A stretch of 64,000 bases of DNA from Candidatus Gastranaerophilales bacterium. GTDB lineage: Bacteria > Cyanobacteriota > Vampirovibrionia > Gastranaerophilales > Gastranaerophilaceae. A program made the position numbers and the translations under genes. The stretch is taken from NCBI GenBank assembly GCA_900769355.1, contig CAAGGG010000057.1, forward strand, positions 1 to 64,000, in the 5' to 3' direction. Of this stretch, positions 1 through 9,212 are shown in pieces (positions within the stretch are counted from its first letter, which is position 1; each line of letters starts with the position of its first letter). Below the pieces are notes generated by a model, which was given only the letters and a program-made list of their open reading frames with translations, was not told the origin of the DNA and ran no database searches.

Positions 1-41
1 CCCCAAGAAACCAAACGCTTGTTTAAACCCTCTGGATCCAA

Positions 42-88
<47 letters not shown>

Positions 89-115
<27 letters not shown>

Positions 116-319
116 AATTTTTTCAAAACAGTCCGTTTCTGCAATATAGCAGAACGGTTTTTTGTATGTGTAGCTTACCTTTCCGTCTTTTAGTGTGCAG
201 TTCGAAAGTAGCGTTTTTAGCAATTTTACTTTCATTTCATCAGAAACCTGTAAGTACTTGCTATACAAATCTTCCAAAAGTTCGAGAGTTGAATTTACCT
301 CACACATGAACAAATACAA
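89..319 (-). pseudogene. 3' remnant of a serine recombinase
   Basis: The reading frame has no good start: it begins at a TTG inside the terminator of the next gene and has no ribosome binding site. About 60 residues resemble the extreme C-terminus of large serine (resolvase-type) recombinases. The cues are the run LLKTLLSNCTLKDGKVSYTY and the following KKPF, which match the usual end 'L-L-SNC-x-x-x-x-G-x-L-x-x-x-Y-x-KPF'. The catalytic resolvase domain and the zinc-ribbon region are absent. The frame stops inside tRNA-Arg, as expected when an element has integrated at the tRNA and then decayed. I identify it by remembered family pattern, not by alignment. Confidence 0.5.
133..163 (+). terminator. 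Intrinsic terminator after tRNA-Arg
   Basis: A stem of CCGTT(T)CTGC against GCAGAACGG, with one bulged T and a short AT loop, is followed by six T residues. It lies about 20 nt past the tRNA and would end its transcript. It overlaps the recombinase remnant on the other strand. Confidence 0.7.
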
Positions 320-351
320 AAGGTTGGGTAAGTATACCCAACCTTTTGCGA
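316..351 (-). terminator. Intrinsic terminator of the 356-877 gene
   Basis: A near-perfect stem (AAAGGTTGGGTA against TACCCAACCTTT) with a 4-nt loop lies just past the stop codon of the minus-strand gene and runs into T residues. Because the recombinase frame opens inside this hairpin, the hairpin also marks a rearrangement junction. Confidence 0.75.
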
Positions 352-355
352 TATT

Positions 356-877
356 TTAACCTAACAAATCTAATATTGCCTTATCAAAATCTTCCATTCT
401 TACAGAATTATGATGCTCTGGAGTTATTCTTGTAAGCATGTGAGATGTTGGACCTTCTGCTGGGTGAAAATATCTGCCTTCACCAAGTACGAAATTTGGA
501 TTATTTATTCGCAATTCTTGTCCAATTGTTCTATCACTTTTGATTACCGGATTCCAATTAGATTTTTCCATATTTGCAAGTAATTGATTAAATTGACTGT
601 TTGAAATTGAACCGTATGAACCATCTGCCCTATGAAAAGTGGTTAAACCATCAACTTGAACATTTGAACCATTCAAAGCAGGTCTTTGTAAATATCTGGT
701 TCCTGTAAGATTATTTGTAATTTGCGTGCCAATTACAGGATCCTTTTTAACTGTAAACAATTTCGGTTCAACTTTTTTTGTTATCTTTTGAGCAACTTTA
801 CTATACGTTTTTTCGCTCTTTAGTGAAGTTTGTAATACATTCCAAGCACATTTTACTGTATTTAATTTAATAACCAT
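356..877 (-). CDS. Uncharacterised accessory protein, possible toxin-like C-terminus
   Basis: This is a 173-residue protein with no family I recognise. I chose the ATG at 877 over an in-frame ATG six codons upstream because AAAGGA lies 8 nt before it. The N-terminal 40 residues are basic and amphipathic (KITKKVEPK). The C-terminal third is rich in polar and His residues (YFHPAEGPTSHMLTRITPEH), a spacing seen in some HNH or RNase-like toxin tips, but no catalytic motif is clear. There is no signal peptide or membrane segment. It sits between a recombinase remnant and a long repeat-rich gap and ends in its own terminator, so it is probably cargo of a former mobile element. Confidence 0.6.
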   Translation of the reverse strand: MVIKLNTVKCAWNVLQTSLKSEKTYSKVAQKITKKVEPKLFTVKKDPVIGTQITNNLTGTRYLQRPALNGSNVQVDGLTTFHRADGSYGSISNSQFNQLLANMEKSNWNPVIKSDRTIGQELRINNPNFVLGEGRYFHPAEGPTSHMLTRITPEHHNSVRMEDFDKAILDLLG

Positions 878-997
878 AACATTAATCCTTTCCATAACAA
901 TTTTAATTTTTTGTTTTTAACTCTTTTTGAAAAATCGATTTCCCTTACTCTTTTATAAAAACATTAGAGCTGAAAAGATTGACACAGTGCCCCGCCC

Positions 998-1019
998 AGC
1001 ATAGCATAGCATAGCATAG
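998..1019. repeat. Pentanucleotide microsatellite (ATAGC)4
   Basis: Four full copies of a five-base unit plus partial ends lie in the 610-bp gap between 877 and 1488. No gene was seen in this gap. The rest of it holds dispersed repeats (see 1191-1229 and 1277-1348) and the promoter of the 1488 gene. Confidence 0.8.
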
Positions 1020-1190
1020 AGGCATTATGACAGGGTTTGAGGCATTTTTAAATTCATCTTTACATTTTGTTACATTTCAGCATTTGTGGCATTCTTTATT
1101 CAAATGAAACTCTTAGAACGTAAGGTAGGAAAAGCGTGAGCAGTTCCCACCTGCTAAGCGGAAATATTGTACAAAAAACAGCTGCTATTA

Positions 1191-1229
1191 GTCGTCATTG
1201 CGAGCGTCTAGCGAAGCAATCCAGCTTAT
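1191..1229. repeat. Dispersed repeat of the CGTCATTGCGAGCG family
   Basis: A unit beginning CGTCATTGCGAGCG and ending GCAATCCAGCTTA, preceded by AGCTGCTAT. Related copies occur at 15091-15128 and 23439-23494, the latter with a different centre. Similar sequences are common intergenic repeats in many bacteria. No open frame is seen in it. Confidence 0.65.
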
Positions 1230-1276
1230 ACTAATTCAAAACAGTTGTAAAGAATAAAAATTAATTCAACCGAAAC

Positions 1277-1348
1277 AGACCATGCATCTTTGCCTCTTGG
1301 CATCTAAACCAACATCTGATGTCGGCATAGCAATGCCGACCTACTTGA
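1277..1348. repeat. Dispersed repeat with GTCGGCATAGCAATGCCGAC hairpin
   Basis: The unit joins GCATCTTTGCCTCTTGGCAT, also seen near 20716 in reverse and inside the exporter gene at about 38628, to the hairpin GTCGGCATAGCAATGCCGAC. The same hairpin arms flank the repeat insertion inside the KS-dehydratase gene at 18121-18250, so this intergenic copy shows the uninterrupted form. Confidence 0.65.
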
Positions 1349-1422
1349 CTGATTTTCTTTTATTAAATCAAGAATTTTTTGTTGATTTACAGTAACCTTT
1401 TTTCTGTTTCAATAATTTCCTA

Positions 1423-1452
1423 TTGCCAAATTTGAAATAATTATGTTATAAT
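1423..1452 (+). promoter_or_regulatory. Sigma70-type promoter of the 1488 gene
   Basis: TTGCCA and TATAAT are separated by 18 bp, and the start codon lies 35 bp beyond the -10 box. Confidence 0.6.
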
Positions 1453-1487
1453 AAACTTGTTATATTATTTGAAGGTTTTAAATAAAT

Positions 1488-2081
1488 ATGGGTTTATATG
1501 AATTACTAATTAAATACGGAAAATACGGAAAACAACTTGTATGCATAGTATTATTTTCTATAGTATTTAGTTATATTTATTTTCACCCAAACAACGAACA
1601 ATTGTTCTGCAATACTAAATATAAATGTACAGTTGAACATCAGTATTTCCACTGTTTAACATTTAAAAATCAATTTGATATAACTCCAAATAGTTACTTG
1701 ACCGGAAATTTATTTATGCGTTCAGCTAGTCGTCATGCACCACGAATTTATACATATACCATTAGTCCACAAATTTTAAATTCGGATAACAAATTAATCA
1801 AACCTTTTATTTACTATTATCAAGGTTATAGCCGTAACGAAGATGAGCCGGAAGAAAATATCGAAAATCTTCTTGGTTTTGAGATAAATTCATTTAATGA
1901 ATATTTAAAAAATCCCAATATTGGTTTTTATTTAGAAACTCAAAGTGGTGATATTTTATTTCTCATCGTTGTAGGTTTCTCACTATTTGCATTCTCAATG
2001 TATTATGTATTCAATTTTATTGAAAACGGCATCAAAAATATTTGTTCATTTATAAAAAGAAAATTTTCAATTCATAAATAA
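1488..2081 (+). CDS. Membrane protein of unknown function
   Basis: A 197-residue protein not recognised as a family. A first hydrophobic segment (about residues 17-33) and a second near the C-terminus (about 151-176) bracket a 115-residue polar domain containing three Cys residues near its start. This predicts an extracytoplasmic or periplasmic loop between two membrane anchors, followed by a short Lys-rich cytoplasmic tail. It is a single gene with its own promoter, and AAGG lies 12 nt before the ATG. The following gene is convergent. Its very low GC content and isolation between repeats would also fit acquired DNA. Confidence 0.65.
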   Translation: MGLYELLIKYGKYGKQLVCIVLFSIVFSYIYFHPNNEQLFCNTKYKCTVEHQYFHCLTFKNQFDITPNSYLTGNLFMRSASRHAPRIYTYTISPQILNSDNKLIKPFIYYYQGYSRNEDEPEENIENLLGFEINSFNEYLKNPNIGFYLETQSGDILFLIVVGFSLFAFSMYYVFNFIENGIKNICSFIKRKFSIHK

Positions 2082-2117
2082 TAGACGAAATATACTTGTC
2101 AAAATTTATAAAAATTT

Positions 2118-2378
2118 CTACAACTTTGCTTTGATTTCGCTTAGGCATTTTGCCAATTGATCCGGACAACTTGTAGGTTTATCACCACATTTTATGCCTG
2201 AAAATTTTGCGATTACGTCGTCAATTTTCATACCTTTAACCAATTGTTTAATCCCAAGCAAATTTCCAGGGCAACCGCCTAAAAAATCTACATCATTAAT
2301 TGTTCCGTCATCACTGAATTTTACCTGCATTAAGCGACAACAAGTTCCGTGTGTTTCGTATTGAATTACTTTTTCCAT
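2118..2378 (-). CDS. TSCPD domain protein (TIGR03905-type)
   Basis: This 86-residue protein carries the defining C-terminal motif TSCPDQLA and conserved cysteines in GTCCRLMQV, GGCPGN and GIKCG. Small stand-alone TSCPD proteins are widespread in anaerobes. The domain is also found in vitamin B12-dependent ribonucleotide reductase and near nucleotide enzymes. The Cys pattern suggests metal or Fe-S binding, but the biochemical role is unknown. The length is normal for the family. It has its own promoter (TATAAT in the 2379-2458 gap, minus strand) overlapping that of the divergent 2459 gene. Confidence 0.85.
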   Translation of the reverse strand: MEKVIQYETHGTCCRLMQVKFSDDGTINDVDFLGGCPGNLLGIKQLVKGMKIDDVIAKFSGIKCGDKPTSCPDQLAKCLSEIKAKL

Positions 2379-2422
2379 AATTTTTCCTCTTACTTATTTT
2401 TACTTTCTTTACTTACATTATA

Positions 2423-2450
2423 TTGACAAATCAAAAACTTGCAATATAAA
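2423..2450 (+). promoter_or_regulatory. Promoter of the 2459 gene, overlapping a divergent promoter
   Basis: TTGACA, a 16-bp spacer and TATAAA precede the ATG at 2459 by only 8 nt, so the transcript would have almost no leader. The reverse strand of the same 30 bp holds TTGCAA-16 bp-TATAAT, which would serve the minus-strand TSCPD gene. The two promoters are therefore superimposed. Confidence 0.6.
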
Positions 2451-2458
2451 ATGAGTAT

Positions 2459-2986
2459 ATGCGAAAAATTTTTCTCATAATTTTGATGTTTATAATTCTA
2501 CCTTGCTCTGCGGAAACAATGATTACCGGCGGAGTTAGCTATAATGTCGAATCCGCAAGAGAAGAACTTACAAAATCGCCTGCAATTAAACTCAACACCA
2601 CGCTTATTTCTGAAAATATGGTTGACAAAAATTATCAGGAAAACATCAGACAATCATATTTGGGAAATTTGAGTCTGCAAGATAGAGCTTTAGCTTTTTT
2701 CTCCGATGAAAGCTACGCTGTACTTTATAATAAGGACAAACTCCACGTTTTTTATTACGACAAAACAGGTCATTTGACACACATCGAAGAACGCGACGGC
2801 TTAAATTATCCTTACAAATCTTACAAATACACTATTTCGGGTGCTCTGATAAATATGGGGTTAAGGGTATCTAAGGAAGAAACTTTTATTTATAACCCGC
2901 AAGGAAAATTGATTGCTCATTGGCTTGGCAAATATGCTTATGACGAAAACAATAACGTTATAATGACAAGAAAATACACCCATTGA
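2459..2986 (+). CDS. Small secreted protein of unknown function
   Basis: This 175-residue protein has a clear Sec signal peptide (KIFLIILMFIILPCSA, cleavage after about residue 18). The mature part contains short motifs such as YYDKTGHLTHIE and FIYNPQGKLIAHW, which resemble YD/RHS-type beta-hairpin repeats found in cell-surface proteins. It is too short for an RHS toxin. No catalytic residues are evident. The start is supported by the promoter immediately upstream and by the signal peptide beginning at this Met. It precedes the autotransporter but has a separate promoter. Confidence 0.7.
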   Translation: MRKIFLIILMFIILPCSAETMITGGVSYNVESAREELTKSPAIKLNTTLISENMVDKNYQENIRQSYLGNLSLQDRALAFFSDESYAVLYNKDKLHVFYYDKTGHLTHIEERDGLNYPYKSYKYTISGALINMGLRVSKEETFIYNPQGKLIAHWLGKYAYDENNNVIMTRKYTH

Positions 2987-3001
2987 TTGACGCTTAATAT
3001 A

Positions 3002-3030
3002 TTGACTTATTCACGAACGAAAATTATAAT
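3002..3030 (+). promoter_or_regulatory. Strong sigma70-type promoter of the autotransporter
   Basis: TTGACT and TATAAT are separated by the optimal 17 bp. The leader of about 67 nt contains a GTGAATAGTGAATGG-type repeat and a good ribosome binding site (GAGGAATT) before the ATG at 3104. Confidence 0.75.
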
Positions 3031-3103
3031 AGTACAATGGTGAATTGTGAATAGTGAATGGAGAATAGACCTCTAAACTATTCAAAAGAATTGAAGAGGA
3101 ATT

Positions 3104-6100
3104 ATGAATAAGCGTTTATTAGGATTAACTTTGGCACTTTCAGCGGTTTTGGCGTCTGTTAATATTTCTTTTGCGGCTGATGAAAGAATTACAAACACTG
3201 GCGAAATTGACACCATTAACGGTAAAACTTTTGAAAATATTGATATTTCTGCCAAAGGTAATGTCCAAGACGGTTATGGTTCCGGAATATTAAACACCGG
3301 TTCAATCAAATCCCTTACTAACAATACTTATTCCGGAAACAAAGCGTATAACGGAGGGGGCTTATACAATTTAGGCATAATTGATGCAATAGAAAATGAA
3401 GTTTATTCAAACAATTCAGCCAGATTAGCCGGTGGAGCAATAACAAATTTTGCAACAATTAATACGATAAACGCAACTTTTACAAATAACAGCACAACTG
3501 ACGAAAACAGTTTTGGCGGTGCTATTTTTAACAGTGGGAAAATCGGAGCAATCAACGGATTTTTTGACGGAAACACATCGGCAAGTTATGGCGGAGCAAT
3601 TGTAAATGCTGGAGAAATCTCTTCAATTAGCGGGAAATTCACAAACAACCAAGCTAAAATCGCAGGCGGAGCAATAGTTACAAGTGATGTTCGCAATGAA
3701 ACTTTAACTTTAAACGCCAATTTGAAAGAAATCAAAAATTCTATATTTGAAAATAACAAAGCAACCGACAAATCCGGTGGTGGCGGAGCCATCATGAACA
3801 ACCAATTCACAAATACGTTGACTATTAATTCAAGCTCGTTCAACTCAAATAGTGCCAACGATGGGGGTGCAATCTTCAATACCGGAAGCTTAGCTGTTTC
3901 AAATTCAACATTTACCAACAACACAGCTCAAAGGACCGGTGGTGCAATCGCAAATGTCAGCGACACAGAGCAAAAAGTTAATGCTAATTTGACAGTTCAA
4001 AACTCTAATTTTTATAACAACCAATCTGATATGGCAGGCGGTGCGATTTACACAGACAGCACTTTAACAGTTAAAAAATCGAACTTTTACAACAACCGTA
4101 CAAACAAAACAGTTTCAGCTGAAAACAGTAAGGGAAACGAAGAGAGTTCTGGACTTGGTGGCGGTGCAATTTCTTCTGTAATGGGAGATTTGAACATTGA
4201 AGAAGCAAGTTTTACAAATAATGAAACAAATGGAAATGGCGGAGCTATTTATTCGCTTATTGGAAATCAGAATATTAAAAATTCAGACTTTACTGGCAAT
4301 AAAGCAGAGCAAGACGGTGGTGCAATTTACGCCCTATCCTTCGACAACTCCAAAGAAACAACGACTATAACAGATTCAAATTTTATTAACAACACAGCCG
4401 TCAAAAACGGTGGTGCAATTAGTCTGGAAAACACACAGGCATCAATTATTGCAAAAAACAAAGACGTAACTTTCTCCGGCAACACTGCTGAAAAAGGAAA
4501 TGATATCTATCAGAACAAATCAATTACAAATATTTATGCAGAAGACGGAAGAAGAATTACTTTTAACGGTGGTATTGCCGGAAACGGAACTATTAACACC
4601 AAAGGAACTATTTTATTAAACGGGGCAGTTACTCCGGACGCCGGAGCGTTAGCCGTAAATGTAAACAGTGGGACAATAAAACCATCATCAGAAAATTATC
4701 TCGACGGAACAGATTTAACATTAGCAGAAGGTTCAACTCTAGATTTGCGCAACAGTCAACTTGGCGTAATGAAATTGAACAGTTTGACCTCAAACAACGG
4801 AAACCTAAAACTCGACGTTGATGTTACATCAGAAGCTTTGGCTGATGGAATTTTGGCAAAGACAACAAATGGAACTCTAAATCTTTCAGAAGTTAATATG
4901 ATGTCTGATATGGCAGATGATACAAATTCAATATCTGCTACACTTACAGGCTTAGACAACTTGCAAATTAAAACACCTGAAAACGGTTTAGATGTACTTA
5001 CAAACGACTACTTATACACAGTAAAAATCAACGGCACAAACGCAACGGTCGACAGATACACCGAAAACGGTGAAGCCGTAAAAATTGACGGCTTTACTCT
5101 CGCAGTAAACCAAACTGACAAAATCGGTGAACACAATATTAATTTGCAAGACGAAAGAAGTTTTTCTGCACAACACGATATTGAAATCACAGGTTCCGGC
5201 TTAGAAAAAGGTTGGACAGGAAATTTAAGCGGAACAAAATTATCCGTAAACGGTAACGGCTACACGATTAAAGGCGGCGAAAATTCAGGAATAATAATAA
5301 ATGACGGACAAACTCTTGAATTTACTGACGCTAATATTGACGGATTTAAGACGACAGAAACAACAAAAGGTGCTTTGACTGTGAAAGATGGCGGAAACCT
5401 TAATATTTCCGCACTAAATCACGATGTTAAAATTTCTAATGTCACAGCAGGGCAGGCAGCAGATGGAACAGCTCTTGATAAAAACGCAATATTTCTCGAC
5501 GGAAGCGGAAATTCAAAAGTCAATTTGACAACCGCAAATTCAAAATCAATCACAATTAACAATGATATTCGCTCTTCACATGTCGCAAACGAAATCACAA
5601 TGAAAGGTGACGGCACAATTATTTACAATGGAATTGTCGACCCTGTTACTTTGACAAACGAAAACGCAAGAACAATTCACAACAACAAAATTCAAGACGT
5701 TACATACAATTTGAATTCTGGTATGGTCGGATTTTCAAATGATAACTATTTGTCAAATGGAAACAATTCCCTCGTATTCAACGGTGGTATGTTAACAGTT
5801 GCAAACGGAGCGGTAAACCCGATTAATCTCGAAGCTTTGTCATTGAATGCAAATTCAAACATTGCAGTAGATGCAGATTTGGCAAACAGCAAAATGGATA
5901 CAATTTCTGCAAACACATACAGTTTTGCAAACGACGATGTAAAACTTAATGTCAACGGAATTAACCTTTTGAGTGATGCAAAGACAGATAACACAATAAT
6001 TAATTTTGTAAACGATGACTCTTTAAAATCACACATTTCAACAACAGTGTCAGAAGTTGCATATTCTCCACTTTACAAATACGGTGTGGCTTATGACCCG

Positions 6101-7144
6101 ACTCAAGGGAATTTCGAATTTACAAGAGGAAGTTCCAGCGATTACAAAAACATAAACCCAGCAGTAATGGTTGCACCTGTTGCAGCTCAATTGGGCGGAT
6201 ATTTTAACCAATTGAACGCTTATGATCAGGCATTTTCAAACATGGATATGACAATGCTTATGACTCGCGAGCAACGACAAGCACTTAAAATGTACAACAA
6301 ATACGCTTATAACGGAGACGGATTCGGCTCTGTTGCGTCTTCTTCCGGAGTAATTCCTGAAGAGCGAGCAGGGGTATGGGCTAGACCTTATTCATCATTC
6401 GAGAATGTACACCTTAAAAACGGACCAAAAGTTTCAAACGTAATGTATGGGACATTCTTCGGAGGAGACACCTCAATTAAAGAATTCAGCAACGGTTTTG
6501 ATGGCGTATTCAGTGCGTATGTTGGCTACAACGGCTCTCACCAAGTATTTAACCACAATAGTTTATGGCAAAACGGTGGTACACTCGGTTTAACAGGAAC
6601 TTTGTATAAAGGTAACTGGTTCGGTGGTTGGACTATCGCATCAGGGCTTTCTGGAGTTGACGCAAACACAATGTACGGTTCTGAGGACTTCGGAATGTGG
6701 TCAATCGGTACAGCTTTAAAAACAGGCTACAACTGGGAACTATTAAACAGCAAGTTCATAATTCAACCTCACATGATGGTTTCATATTCATTGGTTGATA
6801 CCTTCAATTACACAAATGCTGCAGGCTTGAGAATAAATTCCGATCCATTGAATGCAATTCAACTCGCTCCTGGATTAAGATTTGTGGGCAACTTGAAAGA
6901 CGGTTGGCAACCTTATTTGGGCGTAGATTTTATGTGGAATATTATGGATAAGACGAAATTTGATGCAGTTGAAACAAGCTTGCCACAATTGTCCGTAAAA
7001 CCATATATTCAATATGGCATCGGTGTTCAAAAGCGTTGGGGCGAACGTTCAACAGGTTATGCACAAGCAATGTTCAGAAACATCGGCAGAAACGGCGTAA
7101 TTTTCTCACTTGGGTACAGAGCCGCATTCGGCCATGGGCATTAA
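3104..7144 (+). CDS. Pmp-type autotransporter adhesin
   Basis: A 1346-residue outer-membrane protein. Residues 1-24 form a signal peptide ending SFAA. Residues of about 80-460 contain roughly 13 copies of GG(A/G)(I/L) alternating with F-x-N-N, the signature of chlamydial polymorphic membrane proteins and other parallel beta-helix passengers. Further beta-helical sequence continues to about residue 1000. A C-terminal autotransporter beta-barrel spans about residues 1085-1346, starting near GVWARPYSSF and ending in alternating aromatic strands. The family exports the passenger through its own barrel, and such passengers usually mediate adhesion. The last residues (FGHGH) extend past the normal terminal aromatic. 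It is a single gene with its own promoter, and a palindromic repeat follows. Confidence 0.9.
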   Translation: MNKRLLGLTLALSAVLASVNISFAADERITNTGEIDTINGKTFENIDISAKGNVQDGYGSGILNTGSIKSLTNNTYSGNKAYNGGGLYNLGIIDAIENEVYSNNSARLAGGAITNFATINTINATFTNNSTTDENSFGGAIFNSGKIGAINGFFDGNTSASYGGAIVNAGEISSISGKFTNNQAKIAGGAIVTSDVRNETLTLNANLKEIKNSIFENNKATDKSGGGGAIMNNQFTNTLTINSSSFNSNSANDGGAIFNTGSLAVSNSTFTNNTAQRTGGAIANVSDTEQKVNANLTVQNSNFYNNQSDMAGGAIYTDSTLTVKKSNFYNNRTNKTVSAENSKGNEESSGLGGGAISSVMGDLNIEEASFTNNETNGNGGAIYSLIGNQNIKNSDFTGNKAEQDGGAIYALSFDNSKETTTITDSNFINNTAVKNGGAISLENTQASIIAKNKDVTFSGNTAEKGNDIYQNKSITNIYAEDGRRITFNGGIAGNGTINTKGTILLNGAVTPDAGALAVNVNSGTIKPSSENYLDGTDLTLAEGSTLDLRNSQLGVMKLNSLTSNNGNLKLDVDVTSEALADGILAKTTNGTLNLSEVNMMSDMADDTNSISATLTGLDNLQIKTPENGLDVLTNDYLYTVKINGTNATVDRYTENGEAVKIDGFTLAVNQTDKIGEHNINLQDERSFSAQHDIEITGSGLEKGWTGNLSGTKLSVNGNGYTIKGGENSGIIINDGQTLEFTDANIDGFKTTETTKGALTVKDGGNLNISALNHDVKISNVTAGQAADGTALDKNAIFLDGSGNSKVNLTTANSKSITINNDIRSSHVANEITMKGDGTIIYNGIVDPVTLTNENARTIHNNKIQDVTYNLNSGMVGFSNDNYLSNGNNSLVFNGGMLTVANGAVNPINLEALSLNANSNIAVDADLANSKMDTISANTYSFANDDVKLNVNGINLLSDAKTDNTIINFVNDDSLKSHISTTVSEVAYSPLYKYGVAYDPTQGNFEFTRGSSSDYKNINPAVMVAPVAAQLGGYFNQLNAYDQAFSNMDMTMLMTREQRQALKMYNKYAYNGDGFGSVASSSGVIPEERAGVWARPYSSFENVHLKNGPKVSNVMYGTFFGGDTSIKEFSNGFDGVFSAYVGYNGSHQVFNHNSLWQNGGTLGLTGTLYKGNWFGGWTIASGLSGVDANTMYGSEDFGMWSIGTALKTGYNWELLNSKFIIQPHMMVSYSLVDTFNYTNAAGLRINSDPLNAIQLAPGLRFVGNLKDGWQPYLGVDFMWNIMDKTKFDAVETSLPQLSVKPYIQYGIGVQKRWGERSTGYAQAMFRNIGRNGVIFSLGYRAAFGHGH

Positions 7145-7146
7145 GG

Positions 7147-7283
7147 TCTTATAAGAGTCAATAAGACAATAAGTGAATAGGTGAATAAGTTCGTAACAGG
7201 TGCGATAGCACCAAAACATATTTTTGAGCGAAGCGAACTATATGAACTTATTCTCTTATTTTCTTATTCACCTATTCACTTAA
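7147..7283. repeat. Long imperfect palindrome (GAATAAGTTCG type)
   Basis: The left arm (AATAAGTGAATAGGTGAATA and on to AGTTCG) is the reverse complement of the right arm (CGAAC...TATTCACCTATTCACTT). The centre contains a short hairpin (GGTGCGATAGCACC) and GAGCGAAGCGAAC. Structurally similar elements lie at 29711-29822, 33208-33326, 33999-34116 and 56165-56281. Confidence 0.8.
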
Positions 7284-7291
7284 AAAAACAA

Positions 7292-7357
7292 GTCGTCATT
7301 CTGAAAAGGCTGAAAATCAAGCGTCCAGCGTAGATTTTCGCCTTATTCAGAATCTAT
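7292..7357. repeat. CGTCATTCTGAAAAGGC hairpin repeat
   Basis: A palindromic unit in which GTCATTCTGAAAAGGC and GAAAATC pair with GATTTTCGCC and TTATTCAGAAT. Close copies lie at 10921-10990 and 23304-23367. Variants with another centre lie at 20815-20885 and 34432-34503. Confidence 0.8.
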
Positions 7358-7408
7358 TATATTAATAGCCTGCTTTCCTACTCATAGACTTAAAAAATAT
7401 TTTTGTCA

Positions 7409-7414
7409 TATAAT
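7409..7414 (+). promoter_or_regulatory. -10 box six bases before the spoIID-like ATG
   Basis: TATAAT ends exactly 6 nt before the ATG at 7421, with TAGACT about 18 bp upstream as a -35. The predicted transcription start is the A of the ATG, that is, a leaderless mRNA. Confidence 0.6.
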
Positions 7415-7420
7415 TAGGAT

Positions 7421-9151
7421 ATGAAAAAAATACTATTAACTTCAATATTAATGAGCTTTATAACAATAGCCCCAACACAAGCGCAATACATGCCTGTAAT
7501 CCCGTCGGCAACTCTGCAAGCCGCACAACAAGCTGTAATTCAAAATGTTCCATCTTCAGAAGTTGTTCGAGTCGGAATTGGCACAACAAACTTTGGAACT
7601 TACCAATACAACGACATCACTATTTTTGGCACAGGCGATACCCAGATTTATGACAACAAAATTTTAATCGGGAGCTACCCCGCAAACCAAAATATCCGAA
7701 TTACGTACAAAGACGGAATGTTCAATATTTACACACCTGAAAGTACTCAACCAGAAAAAGTTACAGGTCCAGTCCAAATCACAAGCAACTACGGACTCTT
7801 AGGGGTAACAGGTTTGAAACGCGGCGGCAAACAAGCTCTTTATCATGGAGCATTTGAGCTCAAAAAATGCACAAACACAACGTTTAACCTCATTAATATG
7901 ATTGAAGTTGAAGAATATTTGAAAGGTGTTGTTCCAAATGAAATGCCGGTCAGCTTTGGATTGGAAGCCTTAAAAGCACAGAGTGTTGCGGCAAGAAATT
8001 ACGTACTTTCACCCCGCACAAAAGCGTCAACAAATTACGACGTAGTTGATTCTGTCGCAAGCCAAGTTTACTTTGGTGCAAACACAGAACGCCCATTGTC
8101 AAATCAAGCAGTCGGCGAAACCGAAGGTATTGTAGCACTTTACAACTGGGATTTAATCGTTGCACAGTATTCATCAACCGCAGGCGGCTATACAGAAAGC
8201 TATTCCAATGCATTTTCCGACCCGAAAACAAAAGCATTTCCGGCACCTGAAAAACCATACCTAAAAGCAAGACCAGACATAATTTCACAACCTTCTTTGA
8301 AAAGCGAAGAAGCGGCAAGTGCCTTCTACAAATCTCGTCCTGACACTTACGATATGAGGTCTTCTTATTACCGTTGGGAAAGGGATTGGACAGCACAAGA
8401 ACTTAAAAATGTACTCCAATCAACTCTTGCGGCTCAATCTGCAACAGGTTTTGTAAAGCCAATCTTTAACAAAGGTGATAAACTCGATGATTTAGTAGAA
8501 ATAAAAGTCATACGCCGTGGAGAATCCGGCAAAGTTATGGAAATGGAAATTGTAACCCGCTCACAAACCTACAAAGTCTTTAAGGAGCTTGTAATCCGCA
8601 GACTTATGACAAAGGACGGAAAAGCTTTACCTAGTGCGAATATCGTATTTGAAAACACAAAAGACGAAGTTGGCAACCTAACCTCAGTTCACGCGTGGGG
8701 TGGTGGTTTTGGACACGGTGTCGGAATGAGCCAATATGGCGCAGGTTTTATGGGTTCAGAACTTCATCGTTCGTATGACAAAATTTTGCAACATTATTAC
8801 ACCGGAATTACACTTGCAACAAAACCTCTAATTATTTCAACAGAAGCAGGGCAACAGAGTGCAACTCAAAGTTTTTATTCAAAAGATAAAAAGGCTAAAA
8901 TTGTTATAGACAACAAGTTTGGCGTAAATTCAATAAATATTACTATTAATGGGCAAAAACAAACTTTTGAGCTTCCAAGAGAGGTTTTGGGAGTAAAAAG
9001 ATTTGTGGAAATAGATATTTCAAAGTATCTTAAACAAGGTAAAAATACTGTAACATTTACCTCTGATGAATTCTATTCAAGCTCGACAAGAAAAGGCTTG
9101 AGGCTGTATGTTGAGCTTGTCAAAAAAGATGAAAGTGGTTACACTTGGTAA
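7421..9151 (+). CDS. SpoIID/LytB-like peptidoglycan lytic transglycosylase
   Basis: This 576-residue exported protein has a signal peptide (residues 1-22, ending TQAQ). A SpoIID core begins at about residue 160 with MIEVEEYLKGVVPNEMP, whose Glu in PNEMP is the catalytic residue of this family. It continues with LKAQSVAARNYV and ends with HGVGMSQYGA near residue 432. In spore-formers SpoIID cleaves denuded glycan strands. In non-sporulating bacteria, as here, the family remodels septal or side-wall peptidoglycan. An extra C-terminal beta domain of about 110 residues follows. MurJ lies 60 bp downstream on the same strand, consistent with a cell-wall transcription unit. Confidence 0.85.
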   Translation: MKKILLTSILMSFITIAPTQAQYMPVIPSATLQAAQQAVIQNVPSSEVVRVGIGTTNFGTYQYNDITIFGTGDTQIYDNKILIGSYPANQNIRITYKDGMFNIYTPESTQPEKVTGPVQITSNYGLLGVTGLKRGGKQALYHGAFELKKCTNTTFNLINMIEVEEYLKGVVPNEMPVSFGLEALKAQSVAARNYVLSPRTKASTNYDVVDSVASQVYFGANTERPLSNQAVGETEGIVALYNWDLIVAQYSSTAGGYTESYSNAFSDPKTKAFPAPEKPYLKARPDIISQPSLKSEEAASAFYKSRPDTYDMRSSYYRWERDWTAQELKNVLQSTLAAQSATGFVKPIFNKGDKLDDLVEIKVIRRGESGKVMEMEIVTRSQTYKVFKELVIRRLMTKDGKALPSANIVFENTKDEVGNLTSVHAWGGGFGHGVGMSQYGAGFMGSELHRSYDKILQHYYTGITLATKPLIISTEAGQQSATQSFYSKDKKAKIVIDNKFGVNSINITINGQKQTFELPREVLGVKRFVEIDISKYLKQGKNTVTFTSDEFYSSSTRKGLRLYVELVKKDESGYTW

Positions 9152-9212
9152 AATTTACTGCTTTTATAAAAAACAAGGTGATACAAAAAATATTAAGTGA
9201 GAAATTGGAAAT

